A stretch of DNA of 59,322 bases from Microvirga sp. KLBC 81 (GTDB taxonomy: Bacteria; Pseudomonadota; Alphaproteobacteria; Rhizobiales; Beijerinckiaceae): contig NZ_QDAH01000037.1 in assembly GCF_003075415.1 (NCBI RefSeq), forward strand, positions 1-59,322. The letters are read 5' to 3'. This document shows, one piece after another, positions 17,344-26,407 of this stretch; within the stretch, counting starts at the first letter, position 1; each line of letters starts with the position of its first letter. The translations under genes and the position numbers were made by a program. The notes under the pieces are model-generated. The model saw only the letters and a list, made by a program, of their open reading frames with translations. It ran no database searches and had not been told where the DNA came from.

Positions 17344-18180
17344 TCACGCTTTGACGAAGCTAAGAAGGTCCGGATTCACCACATCAGCGTGAGTAGTGCA
17401 CATGCCATGCGGGAAGCTCTCATAGACCTTGAGCGTGCCATTCGTCAGCAGCTTCACGGAAAGCAGCGCGGAATCCGCGATGGGTACAATCTGATCGTCG
17501 TCGCCGTGCATGACGAGTGTCGGAACATTGATTGCCTTCAAGTCCCCGGTGAAGTCAGTCTCTGAGAAAGCTTTGATGCCATCGTAGTGAGCCTTGGCAC
17601 TGCCTGCCATGCCCTGGCGCCACCAGTTCTGGATGATGCCCTGCGACGGTGCCGCTCCCGGACGATTGTAGCTGTAGAAGGGCCCGCCCGCGAAATCGAG
17701 ATAGAACTGCGAGCGATTTGCTGCGAGCTGCGCCCGCAAGCCGTCGAACACCTCGAGCGGCAGCCCACCCGGGTTCGCCGGGGTCTTGACCATGATTGGC
17801 GGCACAGCACCGATCAGCACGAGCTTGGCGACCCGGCCTTGAGCCTGTCCATGGCGCGCCACATAGTGCGCCGCCTCTCCGCCCCCGGTCGAATGGCCGA
17901 TATGAACGGCGTTCCTGAGATCGAGATGCTCAACCACGGCCGCAACATCGGCGGCATAGTGATCCATGTCGTGACCATCGCCGACCTGAGACGAGCGGCC
18001 GTGGCCACGTCGGTCATGGGCAATGACACGATACCCCTTCCCCACGAAAAAGAGCATCTGAGCATCCCAGTCGTCGGAACTCAGTGGCCATCCATGGTGG
18101 AAGACGATCGGCTGGGCGCTCTTTGAGCCCCAGTCCTTGTAGAAGATCTCGACGTTGTCCTTGGTGGTGACTGTACCCAT
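17344..18180 (-). CDS. cytoplasmic alpha/beta hydrolase (non-haem chloroperoxidase-like)
   Basis: 278 residues with no signal sequence, starting [18 protein letters not shown]. The catalytic triad is readable: [12 protein letters not shown] (Ser), [10 protein letters not shown] (Asp), FPHGM (His). The oxyanion motif is [11 protein letters not shown]. Length is normal for the non-haem chloroperoxidase/arylesterase group. It is very close to the mature part of the Tat-exported protein at 3944-4945. It is the third gene after regulatory copy B, between NmrA copy 2 and the cupin. Confidence 0.9.
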   Translation of the reverse strand: MGTVTTKDNVEIFYKDWGSKSAQPIVFHHGWPLSSDDWDAQMLFFVGKGYRVIAHDRRGHGRSSQVGDGHDMDHYAADVAAVVEHLDLRNAVHIGHSTGGGEAAHYVARHGQAQGRVAKLVLIGAVPPIMVKTPANPGGLPLEVFDGLRAQLAANRSQFYLDFAGGPFYSYNRPGAAPSQGIIQNWWRQGMAGSAKAHYDGIKAFSETDFTGDLKAINVPTLVMHGDDDQIVPIADSALLSVKLLTNGTLKVYESFPHGMCTTHADVVNPDLLSFVKA

Positions 18181-18274
18181 CGGTTGTCTCTTTCGTCAGA
18201 ATAAATGCTAGCCTGGGGCAGAGCCCATACGTGAACGGAGGGCAGTTCTGCCGGAACGTTGTTCTCGCCGGCGT

Positions 18275-19030
18275 TCAGGCAGCCTTAGCTCTGGCCGCGA
18301 ACCACTGGTCGAAAGCGATCTTGCCGAGGCGTGGATTGTTGTCCGAAACCAGCGTGGCCTCTTCGAGCTTGGCCCCGGAATAGGGGACCTCCGCCGAGGC
18401 TTCGACAGCCCGGGCATCCCCCGTCGCAGCCAGATACTTCGCAACCAGGTCGCGTATGGGGAACCGCTCCGGTCCGGCGATTTCGATTGTGCCATTGCGG
18501 GGCGGAGCAATCGCCACTTCGGCCATGACATCGGCGACGTCGTCCGAGGCGATCGGCTGGATCAGCGCGGCGGGCACAACCACTTTATCGCCGAGATCCC
18601 AGGACTTGACCAAGAAGCCCAGCAACTCGAAGAACTGCGTCGAATGGACAATGGTGTAGGGGACACCGGACCTCTTGATCAGTGTCTCCTGTGCCAGCTT
18701 GGCTACGAAATAGCCGCTCGCCTGCAGACGATCCGTTCCGACGACGGACAAGGCCACGTAATGCTTGACATCGTTCGCCGTCGCGGCGGCAATGAGATTG
18801 CCTGTCGACCTTTGAAAGAACTCGAGAACGGCGGCATCCTCCCAGGAGGGCGAGTTCGACAGGTCGATGATGACCTGGGCCCCCTTTACCGCTTCGGCGA
18901 GGCCCTCACCCGTTACCGAGTTGACACCGCTTTGCGGTGACGCGGCAACCACGTCGTGTCCAGCGCTGCGCAGGCGGGCGACAGTCTTCGAACCGATGAG
19001 GCCAGTTCCACCGTTGATGACGATCTTCAT
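18275..19030 (-). CDS. NmrA-like NAD(P)-binding reductase or sensor (copy 2)
   Basis: 251 residues. Rossmann motif VINGGTGLIGSKTVARL, then SGVNSVTGEGLAEAVKGAQV, HYVALSVVGTDRL and YTIVHSTQFFELL. This is a paralogue of the gene at 14211-14984 with the same overall length. It lies 53 bp after the AhpD-like gene and 94 bp before the hydrolase. Proteins of this group reduce small carbonyl or quinone compounds or sense NADP(H) state; the sequence does not decide between these. Confidence 0.85.
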   Translation of the reverse strand: MKIVINGGTGLIGSKTVARLRSAGHDVVAASPQSGVNSVTGEGLAEAVKGAQVIIDLSNSPSWEDAAVLEFFQRSTGNLIAAATANDVKHYVALSVVGTDRLQASGYFVAKLAQETLIKRSGVPYTIVHSTQFFELLGFLVKSWDLGDKVVVPAALIQPIASDDVADVMAEVAIAPPRNGTIEIAGPERFPIRDLVAKYLAATGDARAVEASAEVPYSGAKLEEATLVSDNNPRLGKIAFDQWFAARAKAA

Positions 19031-19083
19031 AACCGATCTCCTGTTGTAAAGCCTTTAATGCTTGTGTGCCGCGATACCCCGGT

Positions 19084-19611
19084 TCAGCTCAGCCCCGCCC
19101 TGTCGAGTCCGTAGAGCTTGTCGGCCGATCCCGGGACAGACCGGAAAGCCACCCCTGCCCGGTTCCAGGCGTTGATCGCCATGACCGCAAAGGTCAGGTC
19201 GGATAGTTCCTTCTCGGTGAACTGGCTGCGGACCCGCTCATAGAGTTCGTCTGGAACCCCGCCTTCAGGGAGCCTTGTGAGCGCCTCGGTCCAGGCGAGG
19301 GCAGCGCGCTCCCGCGGCTCGAACAGAGGCGACTCGTGCCACGCTGCAATATGATGGAGCCGCAGTTCACGCTCTCCATGGAGCTTCGCCTGCTTTACAT
19401 GCATGTCGAGGCAAAAGCTGCAGCCATTAAGCTGTGACGCGCGGATCTCGACCAAACTGAGAATCGACGCCGCGATGCTGCCCTTGCGAATAGCCGTCGA
19501 AAGATCGACAAGCTTTTTGAGGAGTTCAGGCGATTGGGCACCATAGTTGAGACGTTCTATGGCAGAGTTCGCTTGAAGCGTCTTGACTTGCTGTGAGGTT
19601 ACGGCGTCCAC
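19084..19611 (-). CDS. AhpD-like carboxymuconolactone decarboxylase-family protein
   Basis: 175 residues with the AhpD-type redox motif in NGCSFCLDMHVKQAKLHGE (Cys-x-x-Cys with following His). It is all-helical with no signal peptide. Family members act as peroxidase partners that reduce peroxides through the Cys pair. The start is a GTG (VDAVTSQQ) with a weak ribosome site, chosen because the next in-frame start would cut the first helix. It is the first gene after regulatory copy B and leads the operon AhpD, NmrA, hydrolase, cupin, DoxX. Confidence 0.9.
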   Translation of the reverse strand: MDAVTSQQVKTLQANSAIERLNYGAQSPELLKKLVDLSTAIRKGSIAASILSLVEIRASQLNGCSFCLDMHVKQAKLHGERELRLHHIAAWHESPLFEPRERAALAWTEALTRLPEGGVPDELYERVRSQFTEKELSDLTFAVMAINAWNRAGVAFRSVPGSADKLYGLDRAGLS

Positions 19612-19639
19612 AGTCTATCTCCGTGATGAGCTCTGTCGG

Positions 19640-19765
19640 TGCATTGCCTCTGAAGCATGCCGGTCCAGGGGAGATCGCGCTATTGGGCAGGTGGCGTGTG
19701 TGCCTACTTGATAAGTCTACAAGTGGCTAAACTAAGGTTTAGGTCGCGCTTATGACAGCATAGGT
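19640..19765 (-). promoter_or_regulatory. shared upstream regulatory element, copy B
   Basis: About 125 bp closely match 5128-5254. It contains the perfect palindrome CTAAAC-TAAG-GTTTAG at 19727-19742, 116 bp before the AhpD start, and a slightly damaged second palindrome (CTTATG-ACAG-CATAGG) at 19749-19764. ACTTGATAAGTCTAC and GGAGATCGCGCTATTG are also shared with copy A. The best-preserved copy, together with A. Confidence 0.7.
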
Positions 19766-20153
19766 GCTGCGGCTGTATAGAGGATTGACTCAGATCCACT
19801 GGATGGGTCGAAATGGTAACATGAGTCGAAACGCGGCACCCCTGTCAGGATGATTTGCTGCTTATCAGCCAGGGGAGCAGCTCGACGTTCGCTGACGGCG
19901 TCCTTGCCACATATCTCATCTGATCGATGGACAGCGAAATAGAAGTCGGCCGGATCGATCCCGGGCAGAGCTCCTGCACCGGCATGCTGCCGGAGCACAA
20001 GCCGGTGCGGCGCGGGCGAGAGATGATCGACCTGCTCGCGGTGGAGGAGCCGAGGTCTAAGCTGGCGAAGATACGAGTGGTGTCGTACGAGGCAGCGATC
20101 GACCAATTGTTCAAACGCATGGTCGTCTAGTTCGGCCCTAACCCAACAAGCGG
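19766..20153. other. intergenic stretch, no supported gene
   Basis: This lies between copy B and the stop of the MBL gene. A 67-codon plus-strand frame (19927-20130, ending RVVSYEAAIDQLFKRMVV) has protein-like composition but no family I recognise and no clear ribosome site. It may be the tail of a lost gene. Confidence 0.35.
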
Positions 20154-21110
20154 TCAATACTCCCAGGGGCCCGGTACCCAACGAAAGACGTCGCCGTCGA
20201 CCGCCACATGGCAGACGGACGGGAACGACAGGTGAGTGGCCACCAGCGACTCGCGGTTCGCCGCCAGCTCCCGCAGAAGACGGACCCGGACGCGGGCCGC
20301 CTCCTCGGGGTCGTGTTCGAAGCCGTTGTACCAGTCGGGGTGCTCGAACCCGACTTGGAACACGGCGTCGCCGGCGAACGTCAGCCGGTCGCCGCCGGAC
20401 GCCAGGCGGACCACGCTATGCCCGGGGGTGTGGCCGCCGGTGCGTTGGACCACCACCCCTGGCGCCACCTCGTACTCGTTCTCGAACGTCTGCAGCTGGC
20501 TGTGGTACTCTTTCAAGAACCGCTTGCCCGTCCGCCGAAGCGCGTCCGGGAACCCTGGCGGCATGGAGACGCGGGAGAAGTCGGGCGACTCCCAGAACTC
20601 GGCCTCGGCGGCCGCCACGTGGACCCGCAGGTCCGGACGCAGCCGCTCTTTCACCCCGTAGGCGAGCAGCCCGCCACAGTGGTCCATGTGCATGTGGGTG
20701 AGCACCACGTCGGTCACAGATGCGAGATCGATGCCGGCGGCCTTCAGTCGCTGGGCCAACTTCCCGGCCCGCGGCAAGTCCGGGAACTCCGTCCCTATCC
20801 CAACGTCGATGAGTATGGTCCGGCCGCCGCTGCGCACCACGACCACGTTCAGCGCCCACTCGAGCACGTCCGGCGGCAGGAACATGTCCTCCAGCCAGGC
20901 CGCCCGGACGGCCGGGTCGACGTTGTGGCCCAACATCGCGCCTGGCAGCGACAGCACTCCATCGCTGACCACCATTACGTCAATCTCGCCGACCCGCAGC
21001 GCGTAGCGCGACGGAACCAACTCGGACTCCGGTCTACCGTGGATGTACCTCGCGGCCATCTTGTCGGCGCAGTGCTTGACCGAGGGGTGTGAGGTGTTGT
21101 CCAAGCTCAT
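20154..21110 (-). CDS. metallo-beta-lactamase-fold hydrolase
   Basis: 318 residues. The zinc site is complete: THMHMDHCGG (HxHxDH), TGGHTPGHS, the bridging Asp in LTFAGDAVFQ and a final His in VATHLSF. Length and the WALNVVVVRSGGRTILIDVG approach resemble the group that includes lactonases and other MBL esterases; quorum-quenching activity is possible but not shown. CAGGAGG precedes the ATG. A single gene behind regulatory copy C. Codon use is noticeably richer in GC at third positions than in the neighbouring genes. Confidence 0.9.
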   Translation of the reverse strand: MSLDNTSHPSVKHCADKMAARYIHGRPESELVPSRYALRVGEIDVMVVSDGVLSLPGAMLGHNVDPAVRAAWLEDMFLPPDVLEWALNVVVVRSGGRTILIDVGIGTEFPDLPRAGKLAQRLKAAGIDLASVTDVVLTHMHMDHCGGLLAYGVKERLRPDLRVHVAAAEAEFWESPDFSRVSMPPGFPDALRRTGKRFLKEYHSQLQTFENEYEVAPGVVVQRTGGHTPGHSVVRLASGGDRLTFAGDAVFQVGFEHPDWYNGFEHDPEEAARVRVRLLRELAANRESLVATHLSFPSVCHVAVDGDVFRWVPGPWEY

Positions 21111-21165
21111 GTTTGCCTCCTGCTGACCGCCTTACCCACGGCTGTATCTATGAAGGTGTTTGAAG

Positions 21166-21251
21166 CATGCATGCTTACCGGAGATCGTGCTATTGGCCCG
21201 GCGGCGGGGATACCCACTCGATAAGTCTACGATGCCTATACCGAAGTTTAG
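21166..21251 (-). promoter_or_regulatory. shared upstream regulatory element, copy C
   Basis: This shares TTGAAGCATGC, GGAGATCG.GCTATTG and ATAAGTCTAC with copies A and B. The core is CTATAC-CGAA-GTTTAG (21236-21251), one mismatch from the palindrome. The core starts 126 bp before the MBL start codon. The second palindrome of A and B is not conserved. Confidence 0.55.
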
Positions 21252-21285
21252 GTTTCACTCGGTATGGGACCGCTTCCTGGCAATC

Positions 21286-21753
21286 TTACGCATCAGCCGG
21301 ACGTTCCTCATCGTCACCTGGAATATCCCTGTCGGGTAGTGCGGTCTTGAGGCTCTGAAGGAGGACGTCGTCAGTGACCGGCTTCGTCAGATACGCATGT
21401 GCCCCGCTCTCAAGCGCCCGGCTTCGGATCAATGGATCGGTTACGGAGGTCACGATGATCACTGGCACGGTCGAGCCCTTTGCCTTGAGCTGCTGCAGCA
21501 GTTCCAGGCCGCTGATGCCCGGCATCCGAATATCGGTGATGAGACAATCGAATCGATCGGGCGCATCGGACGCCAGGAAGGCTTCGGCCCGGTCGAAGGC
21601 ACGACAGGTGTAACCCATGACAAGAAGGAGATCGGAGAGGGCATCACGGATGGCCTCCTCGTCATCCACGACCGCAATGACAGGCGGATTGAACAAGCGG
21701 GTGACCTTTGCTGCTGCAGCCCGGCAGGCCGACGTCCCCGAGGCTGCGCTCAA
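21286..21753 (-). CDS. single-domain response regulator
   Basis: A receiver domain only. Acidic pocket IAVVDDEEAIRDAL, phospho-acceptor Asp in CLITDIRMPGISGLELL, switch Thr in VIIVTSVTD and Lys in AYLTKPVTDD are all present. There is no output domain after the receiver. The start is uncertain: the longest frame begins at a TTG at 21753, while a TTG at 21696 (LFNPPVIAVV) has a better ribosome site and a more usual N-terminus. It follows the FixJ-like regulator by 35 bp and is the third gene of the kinase operon. Confidence 0.85.
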   Translation of the reverse strand: MSAASGTSACRAAAAKVTRLFNPPVIAVVDDEEAIRDALSDLLLVMGYTCRAFDRAEAFLASDAPDRFDCLITDIRMPGISGLELLQQLKAKGSTVPVIIVTSVTDPLIRSRALESGAHAYLTKPVTDDVLLQSLKTALPDRDIPGDDEERPADA

Positions 21754-21788
21754 TCACGCCGCAGGGAAACCATACCGAGGTCTAGGAT

Positions 21789-22433
21789 TCACAGCTTATC
21801 GCGAAGGTCAGCGGGCAGCGTCTCCCACGCACGGATCAGCTCGCCAACGGACGCCGCCTGCATCTTGCGCATGACATTGCCGCGGTGAAGCTTGACCGTA
21901 ATCTCCTTGATGCCGAGGTCGAAGGCGATCTGCTTGTTGAGCCGGCCGCGCGCCACTTCGCGCATGACCTGCCGCTCGCGCTGTGTCAGCGTTGCAAACC
22001 GGTCGAAGTGTTGCTTGGCGCGACTGGTAGCTGCCATCTGCTCTACGTCTTTCTCGATTGCAACGGTTATTGCGTCGAGCAGGGTCTGGTCGCGGAAAGG
22101 CTTTGTGAGGAAATCGACGGCTCCGGCCTTCATGGCTTGGACCGACATGGGAATGTCGCCATGGCCCGTCAGGAAGATGATAGGCTTTAGGTTGCCCTTC
22201 GCTGCCAGTTGGTGCTGAAGATCGAGACCGCTTGCCCCGGGCATGCGGACGTCGAGCACTAGGCAGCCAGGGCGGTCGGGAAGCTCGGATTCCAGCAATT
22301 CACGAGGCGAAGCGAAACAAATCGCATCGAGACCGATGGACAGCATGAGTTCCTCGAGCGCAGTCCGGACTTCCTCATCGTCGTCAACGATGAGAACCAG
22401 CGGGCGATCTGCTTTGGTGTCGGGTGTGATCAT
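21789..22433 (-). CDS. FixJ-family response regulator
   Basis: 214 residues. The receiver has LVLIVDDDEEVRTALEELML, phospho-Asp in CLVLDVRMPGASGLDL, then FLTGHGDIPMSVQAMKAGAV and FLTKPF. The LuxR-type helix-turn-helix reads LTQRERQVMREVARGRLNKQ and KEITVKLHRGNVMRKM. The start MITPDTK was chosen because GGAGGCATTCCT precedes it; the frame is open further upstream without a site. It lies 64 bp after the kinase gene. It should be phosphorylated by that kinase and act as a transcription activator. Confidence 0.92.
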   Translation of the reverse strand: MITPDTKADRPLVLIVDDDEEVRTALEELMLSIGLDAICFASPRELLESELPDRPGCLVLDVRMPGASGLDLQHQLAAKGNLKPIIFLTGHGDIPMSVQAMKAGAVDFLTKPFRDQTLLDAITVAIEKDVEQMAATSRAKQHFDRFATLTQRERQVMREVARGRLNKQIAFDLGIKEITVKLHRGNVMRKMQAASVGELIRAWETLPADLRDKL

Positions 22434-22497
22434 AGGAATGCCTCCGGGTTCCACGAGGGCAGCGAGGGCGGAAAGACGGTCATCTGCTGTCCGGGCG

Positions 22498-25400
22498 TCA
22501 TGGCGCCATTTCCCCTTCAAGTGGCAGCGTGAAGCTGAACGTCGCCCCCTGTCGCTCGTTATTCTCGGCCCATAACCGCCCGCCGTGAGATTCAACAATC
22601 GATCGGCAGATTGCCAGCCCCATGCCCATGCCGTGTTCCTTTGTCGTGAAGAACGGCTCGAAGATCTTCTCCGGAAATTCGATGCCCATACCGCGATCGC
22701 TGATATCGATCTGAACCTCATCCCCTCGTCGGTGCACACGTAACCCGAGAACTCTGTCGGCTGCTACAGAGTCCATCGCCTCCATGCCGTTGCGGATAAG
22801 ATTGACAAGAACCTGCTGAACCTGGACGCGATCGAGCGCGACAGGCGGAAGGTCGCCTTCGACCTCAACAGTCATGCGAATGCGGCGCCGCGCCGCCTCC
22901 TCAGCCATGAGGGAATAGGCCTCGGCGATGATGCTGTCGAGTGTCGTGCTCATCCTCGCCCCCACGGAATGCTTGAACAACGCGCGGATGTGGCTCACGA
23001 CGTCAGCGGCGGAATTGGCATTATGAATGATGCGCTCCACCGTTTTCTGAGCGCGCTCGAGGTTCGGAGGGGCCGCCGAGAGCCAGCGCTGGCACGCATT
23101 GGAGTTGGCGACGATCGCGGTCAAGGGTTGATTCACCTCATGTGCAATGGCAGCCGACAGCTCAGCAAGGTTTGCTGCTTGGCTTGCTCTTGTAAGGCTC
23201 TCTCGCGCCAGATGCAGCTCTCCCTCAATGCGGACCTGATCGTCGATGTCGTGCGAGAGGCCAAACCACTGGACGATGCGTCCGCTCTCATCCCGCAGCG
23301 GCTCGGCGCGGCCCGACATCCAGCGGTAGACCCCGTCCACGCGACGGATGCGGTAGTTGAGAGAAAAGCTCTCGCCGGTGGCCAGAGAGCGGTTGAGCGC
23401 TTCCTCCAGCTTGGCTTTGTCGTCGGGATGGACGAGGGTCATTATGGTGGCCGCCAGTCGACTCGTGCCCGGCTTGTCGAAGTCCCCTACATCCAGGCCG
23501 CAGAACTCGATCAAGCGCTTGCTGAAGAAAGTCGGCTCGCCCTCGGGAGACAGCCGCCAGAGCAGGCTCGGGACCATGTCCACGAGCTGCGAGAGCTCCC
23601 GCTCCCGGGCGTGCAGAGCTTCGTGTGCGCGCATCTCATCGTCGATATCAAGGGAAATCACGTACCATTGCACAATCGCTCCACTTTGATTTCGCACCGG
23701 TTCCCCGCGGGTATCAACCCAGCGATACGCCCCGTCGGCACGGCGCATACGGTATTTCATGGAGAAGGGCTCGCCGGCGGCGAAGGATTGGCGGACCGTC
23801 GCTAGCACACTAGCTGCATAATCGGGGTGGACAAGGGTCTGGATGGCAGCCGCCAGCCGGCTCATGCCCGGCTTGTCCAGATCGGCCACGTCCCTCAGAC
23901 CGAAAAAGTCCAACAACCGCTTGTTGAAGAAGATCGGCTCGGCCTCGGGCGTCATGCGCCTGATGAGAACTGGAACCATGTCGACAAGCTGCGACAGCTC
24001 CCGTTCCCGGTCGCGCAAGGCCTCCTGCGCGACCACTAGGTCGTCGATGTCGACACTCACGCCATACCACTGGATGATCTTGCCGGAGTCGTCGCGCAAC
24101 GGCTCCGCGCGGCTCTCGACCCACCGATGGGGGCCGTTGGATCGGCGCTGACGATATCTCCCCACGAAGGACGCGCCTGTCGCGATTGAACGTGTAAGCG
24201 CCTGATCGACCGCGTCCCGGTCCTCCGGATGGACGACCGTCAGGGACCGCGACCCGTCAGGCGCGATCAAGTCCCTCAGAGTGACGCCAATGACATCCGT
24301 GGCCCGCTTGTTGAGGTAGCACGGTATTCCTTCCGGGGTCGTACACCAGATGACAGCCGGCACAGCGTCGATCATCTGCTGAAGCTGGCGCTCGCTCCGC
24401 CGCAGCGCCTCTTCAGCGTTCATCTGATCGTCGATGTCGTGACAGAGGCCGTACCACTGGACGATGCGTCCGTTCTGATTCCGCAACGGCTCCGCGCGGC
24501 TCGACATCCAGCGATAGACCCCGTCGGCACGGCGCAGGCGATACTGCAACACGAAGCTCTCGCCCGTGACAAGGCAACGGTTGAGAGTGTCCCTAAACTC
24601 TGCCGCGTCCTCCGGATGGACGGTCTCTAGGACTGCCTCCAATCGGCTCATGCCCGGCTTGTCCGTATCCTTCACGTCAAAGCCGAGATAATCCACCATG
24701 CGCTTGTTGAAGAAGGTCGGCTCGCCGTCGGGTGTCAGACGCCAAACGTGGCTCGGAACCATGTCCACGAGCTGGGAGAGCTCCTGCTCCCGATCGCGCA
24801 ACGCTTCCTGAGCGCGCATCTCATCGTCGATGTCGAGGCAAACGCCGTTCCATTGCACGATCGCGCCGTCTCTATTGCGCATGGCAGCAGCGCGCATTTC
24901 AACCCACCGGCACTCGCCGTCGAAGCGCCGTAGGCGATGCCTTTGGGTATATGGCTCGCCGATGGCCAAAGATTGCGCGAAGAGTGTGTTGACCGTGCCC
25001 AGATCGTCTGGATGGATGATCGCGCTCAGCACGCTAGATAGCCGTGAAACGCCCGCGACGTCCCTGTCCTCGGCATTGAAGCCGATGAAGTCACGAAATT
25101 GCTGACTGAAGTATATGGGCTCGCCGTCTGGGGCGGCGCACCAGATGTGCGCGGGGAGCGTCTCAACGAGTTCTCGCAGGGAGCGCTCGCTTTGGCGCAA
25201 TGTGAGCACCGCCAGCTGGTGCTGTCGGGATATGGCGGCCACGATGAGCGCCGAAGTTGCCGAGATGGCCAGAAAAAGCTGCAGCATGATCTGCTTTTGC
25301 TTCTGGGACTCAGGATCGCCAAGAAATTGGCTGACGCCGGATATTGTGAATACCGCCGTGATCAGAGCGAGGAGGGTCAAGGTGACGGCGGCGCCTTTGA

Positions 25401-26094
25401 ACTCAAAGCGCACCGCGGCCCAAAGAAGAGGCGGCATGATGATGTAGGCGAAGGGCAGATAACCGCTCAAGGAAAGGGCAGCGACACCAAGAAAGATCAG
25501 TCCCAGGACGCAAGCTTCCAGCCATCGTGCGCCCGAAAGCTGAGCCTCACCGCGCCAGTTCTGAAACACGACCAGTGCCAGTGGCGCTACGATCAAGACC
25601 CCGGTGGCGTCGCCGATCCACCAGAGAGGCCAAGCCGACGCGAAGGATTGTATTCCAAACCACGCCAGTGTCGCACTTCCCACCGTCGCGCTTACGACCG
25701 GTGCAATTCCAGCGCCCAATACGACCAGTGCGAGAACCTCCTGCAAGGTTTCCAGCCGGACCGGCCGCCTGCAGGTCCGGTTCACGAGCCATGCGCCGGT
25801 CGCTGCTTCAAGAGCATTGCCGGTATAGATCAGGACGGCGACAGGCAGTGGATTGTGGAACCACAAGACATTGCCAAACAGTTCAGCCAGACAGCCCCCC
25901 AGCATCCACCACGGCCAGCTGTACCTTGAAGCGAGGATAAGCGTAGCAAGGAAAAGCCCGCTCGGAGGCCAAATGGAAATACCTGTCCCAGGTACGATTG
26001 CGAGCGCCTGAGCGAATCCGCTGGCCAACACATAGGCCGCGATAAACAGGCTCAGGTGCAAGAATTGAGGACGGTGAGACCAGACGCACATCAT
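22498..26094 (-). CDS. MASE1 multi-PAS sensor histidine kinase
   Basis: 1198 residues. About 1-300 is a MASE1 membrane sensor (IVPGTGISIWPPSGLFLATL). Then come five PAS/PAC repeats at roughly 305-415, 435-545, 565-670, 690-800 and 815-925, each with a core like LVDMVPSHVWRLTPDGEPTF. HisKA follows near 960-1030 (phospho-His in AAIAHEVNQPLTAIVANSNA), then HATPase with LVNLIRNGMEAMDS, DRGMGIEF, FEPFFTTKEHGMGMGL. The PAS repeats look like products of internal duplication. No obvious haem-binding His as in FixL, so the ligand is unknown. First gene of an operon with two response regulators. Confidence 0.92.
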   Translation of the reverse strand: MMCVWSHRPQFLHLSLFIAAYVLASGFAQALAIVPGTGISIWPPSGLFLATLILASRYSWPWWMLGGCLAELFGNVLWFHNPLPVAVLIYTGNALEAATGAWLVNRTCRRPVRLETLQEVLALVVLGAGIAPVVSATVGSATLAWFGIQSFASAWPLWWIGDATGVLIVAPLALVVFQNWRGEAQLSGARWLEACVLGLIFLGVAALSLSGYLPFAYIIMPPLLWAAVRFEFKGAAVTLTLLALITAVFTISGVSQFLGDPESQKQKQIMLQLFLAISATSALIVAAISRQHQLAVLTLRQSERSLRELVETLPAHIWCAAPDGEPIYFSQQFRDFIGFNAEDRDVAGVSRLSSVLSAIIHPDDLGTVNTLFAQSLAIGEPYTQRHRLRRFDGECRWVEMRAAAMRNRDGAIVQWNGVCLDIDDEMRAQEALRDREQELSQLVDMVPSHVWRLTPDGEPTFFNKRMVDYLGFDVKDTDKPGMSRLEAVLETVHPEDAAEFRDTLNRCLVTGESFVLQYRLRRADGVYRWMSSRAEPLRNQNGRIVQWYGLCHDIDDQMNAEEALRRSERQLQQMIDAVPAVIWCTTPEGIPCYLNKRATDVIGVTLRDLIAPDGSRSLTVVHPEDRDAVDQALTRSIATGASFVGRYRQRRSNGPHRWVESRAEPLRDDSGKIIQWYGVSVDIDDLVVAQEALRDRERELSQLVDMVPVLIRRMTPEAEPIFFNKRLLDFFGLRDVADLDKPGMSRLAAAIQTLVHPDYAASVLATVRQSFAAGEPFSMKYRMRRADGAYRWVDTRGEPVRNQSGAIVQWYVISLDIDDEMRAHEALHARERELSQLVDMVPSLLWRLSPEGEPTFFSKRLIEFCGLDVGDFDKPGTSRLAATIMTLVHPDDKAKLEEALNRSLATGESFSLNYRIRRVDGVYRWMSGRAEPLRDESGRIVQWFGLSHDIDDQVRIEGELHLARESLTRASQAANLAELSAAIAHEVNQPLTAIVANSNACQRWLSAAPPNLERAQKTVERIIHNANSAADVVSHIRALFKHSVGARMSTTLDSIIAEAYSLMAEEAARRRIRMTVEVEGDLPPVALDRVQVQQVLVNLIRNGMEAMDSVAADRVLGLRVHRRGDEVQIDISDRGMGIEFPEKIFEPFFTTKEHGMGMGLAICRSIVESHGGRLWAENNERQGATFSFTLPLEGEMAP

Positions 26095-26407
26095 CGGCTT
26101 CTCCTGCCGGACAAAGAAAGCCTGGAACTGTAGCGCTTAGTATAGCACTTGCTCACCATATTGAGCGGGCGAACCCGCATCTCATCCTAGTCCCAGGGCC
26201 AGCCGTACCTCGTGGGAATCTTCGAGAGGGCAGGCTGAAGGTATCGGCTTGAATGTCGTGACAATATTGCTAGCTTGCCCGGGCAGCGAATTGCCTCTTT
26301 CGCTTGTTTCGCTAAGGCTGGGTTCAGCTCGTGCCAGCATGAATTGTGAACATAAGCGATATTGGCCAGCCCTCAAGCGATAGTGTTATCACGGGCAGAA
26401 AGACATT
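26095..26407. other. intergenic stretch between kinase and tetR stop
   Basis: About 310 bp with no supported gene. It should hold the promoter of the kinase operon and the end of the tetR transcript. I see no clear palindrome or terminator hairpin. Confidence 0.4.

Noticed and set aside
19927..20130. Plus-strand frame of 67 codons
   Set aside because: Protein-like composition but no family and no start signals; left as intergenic.
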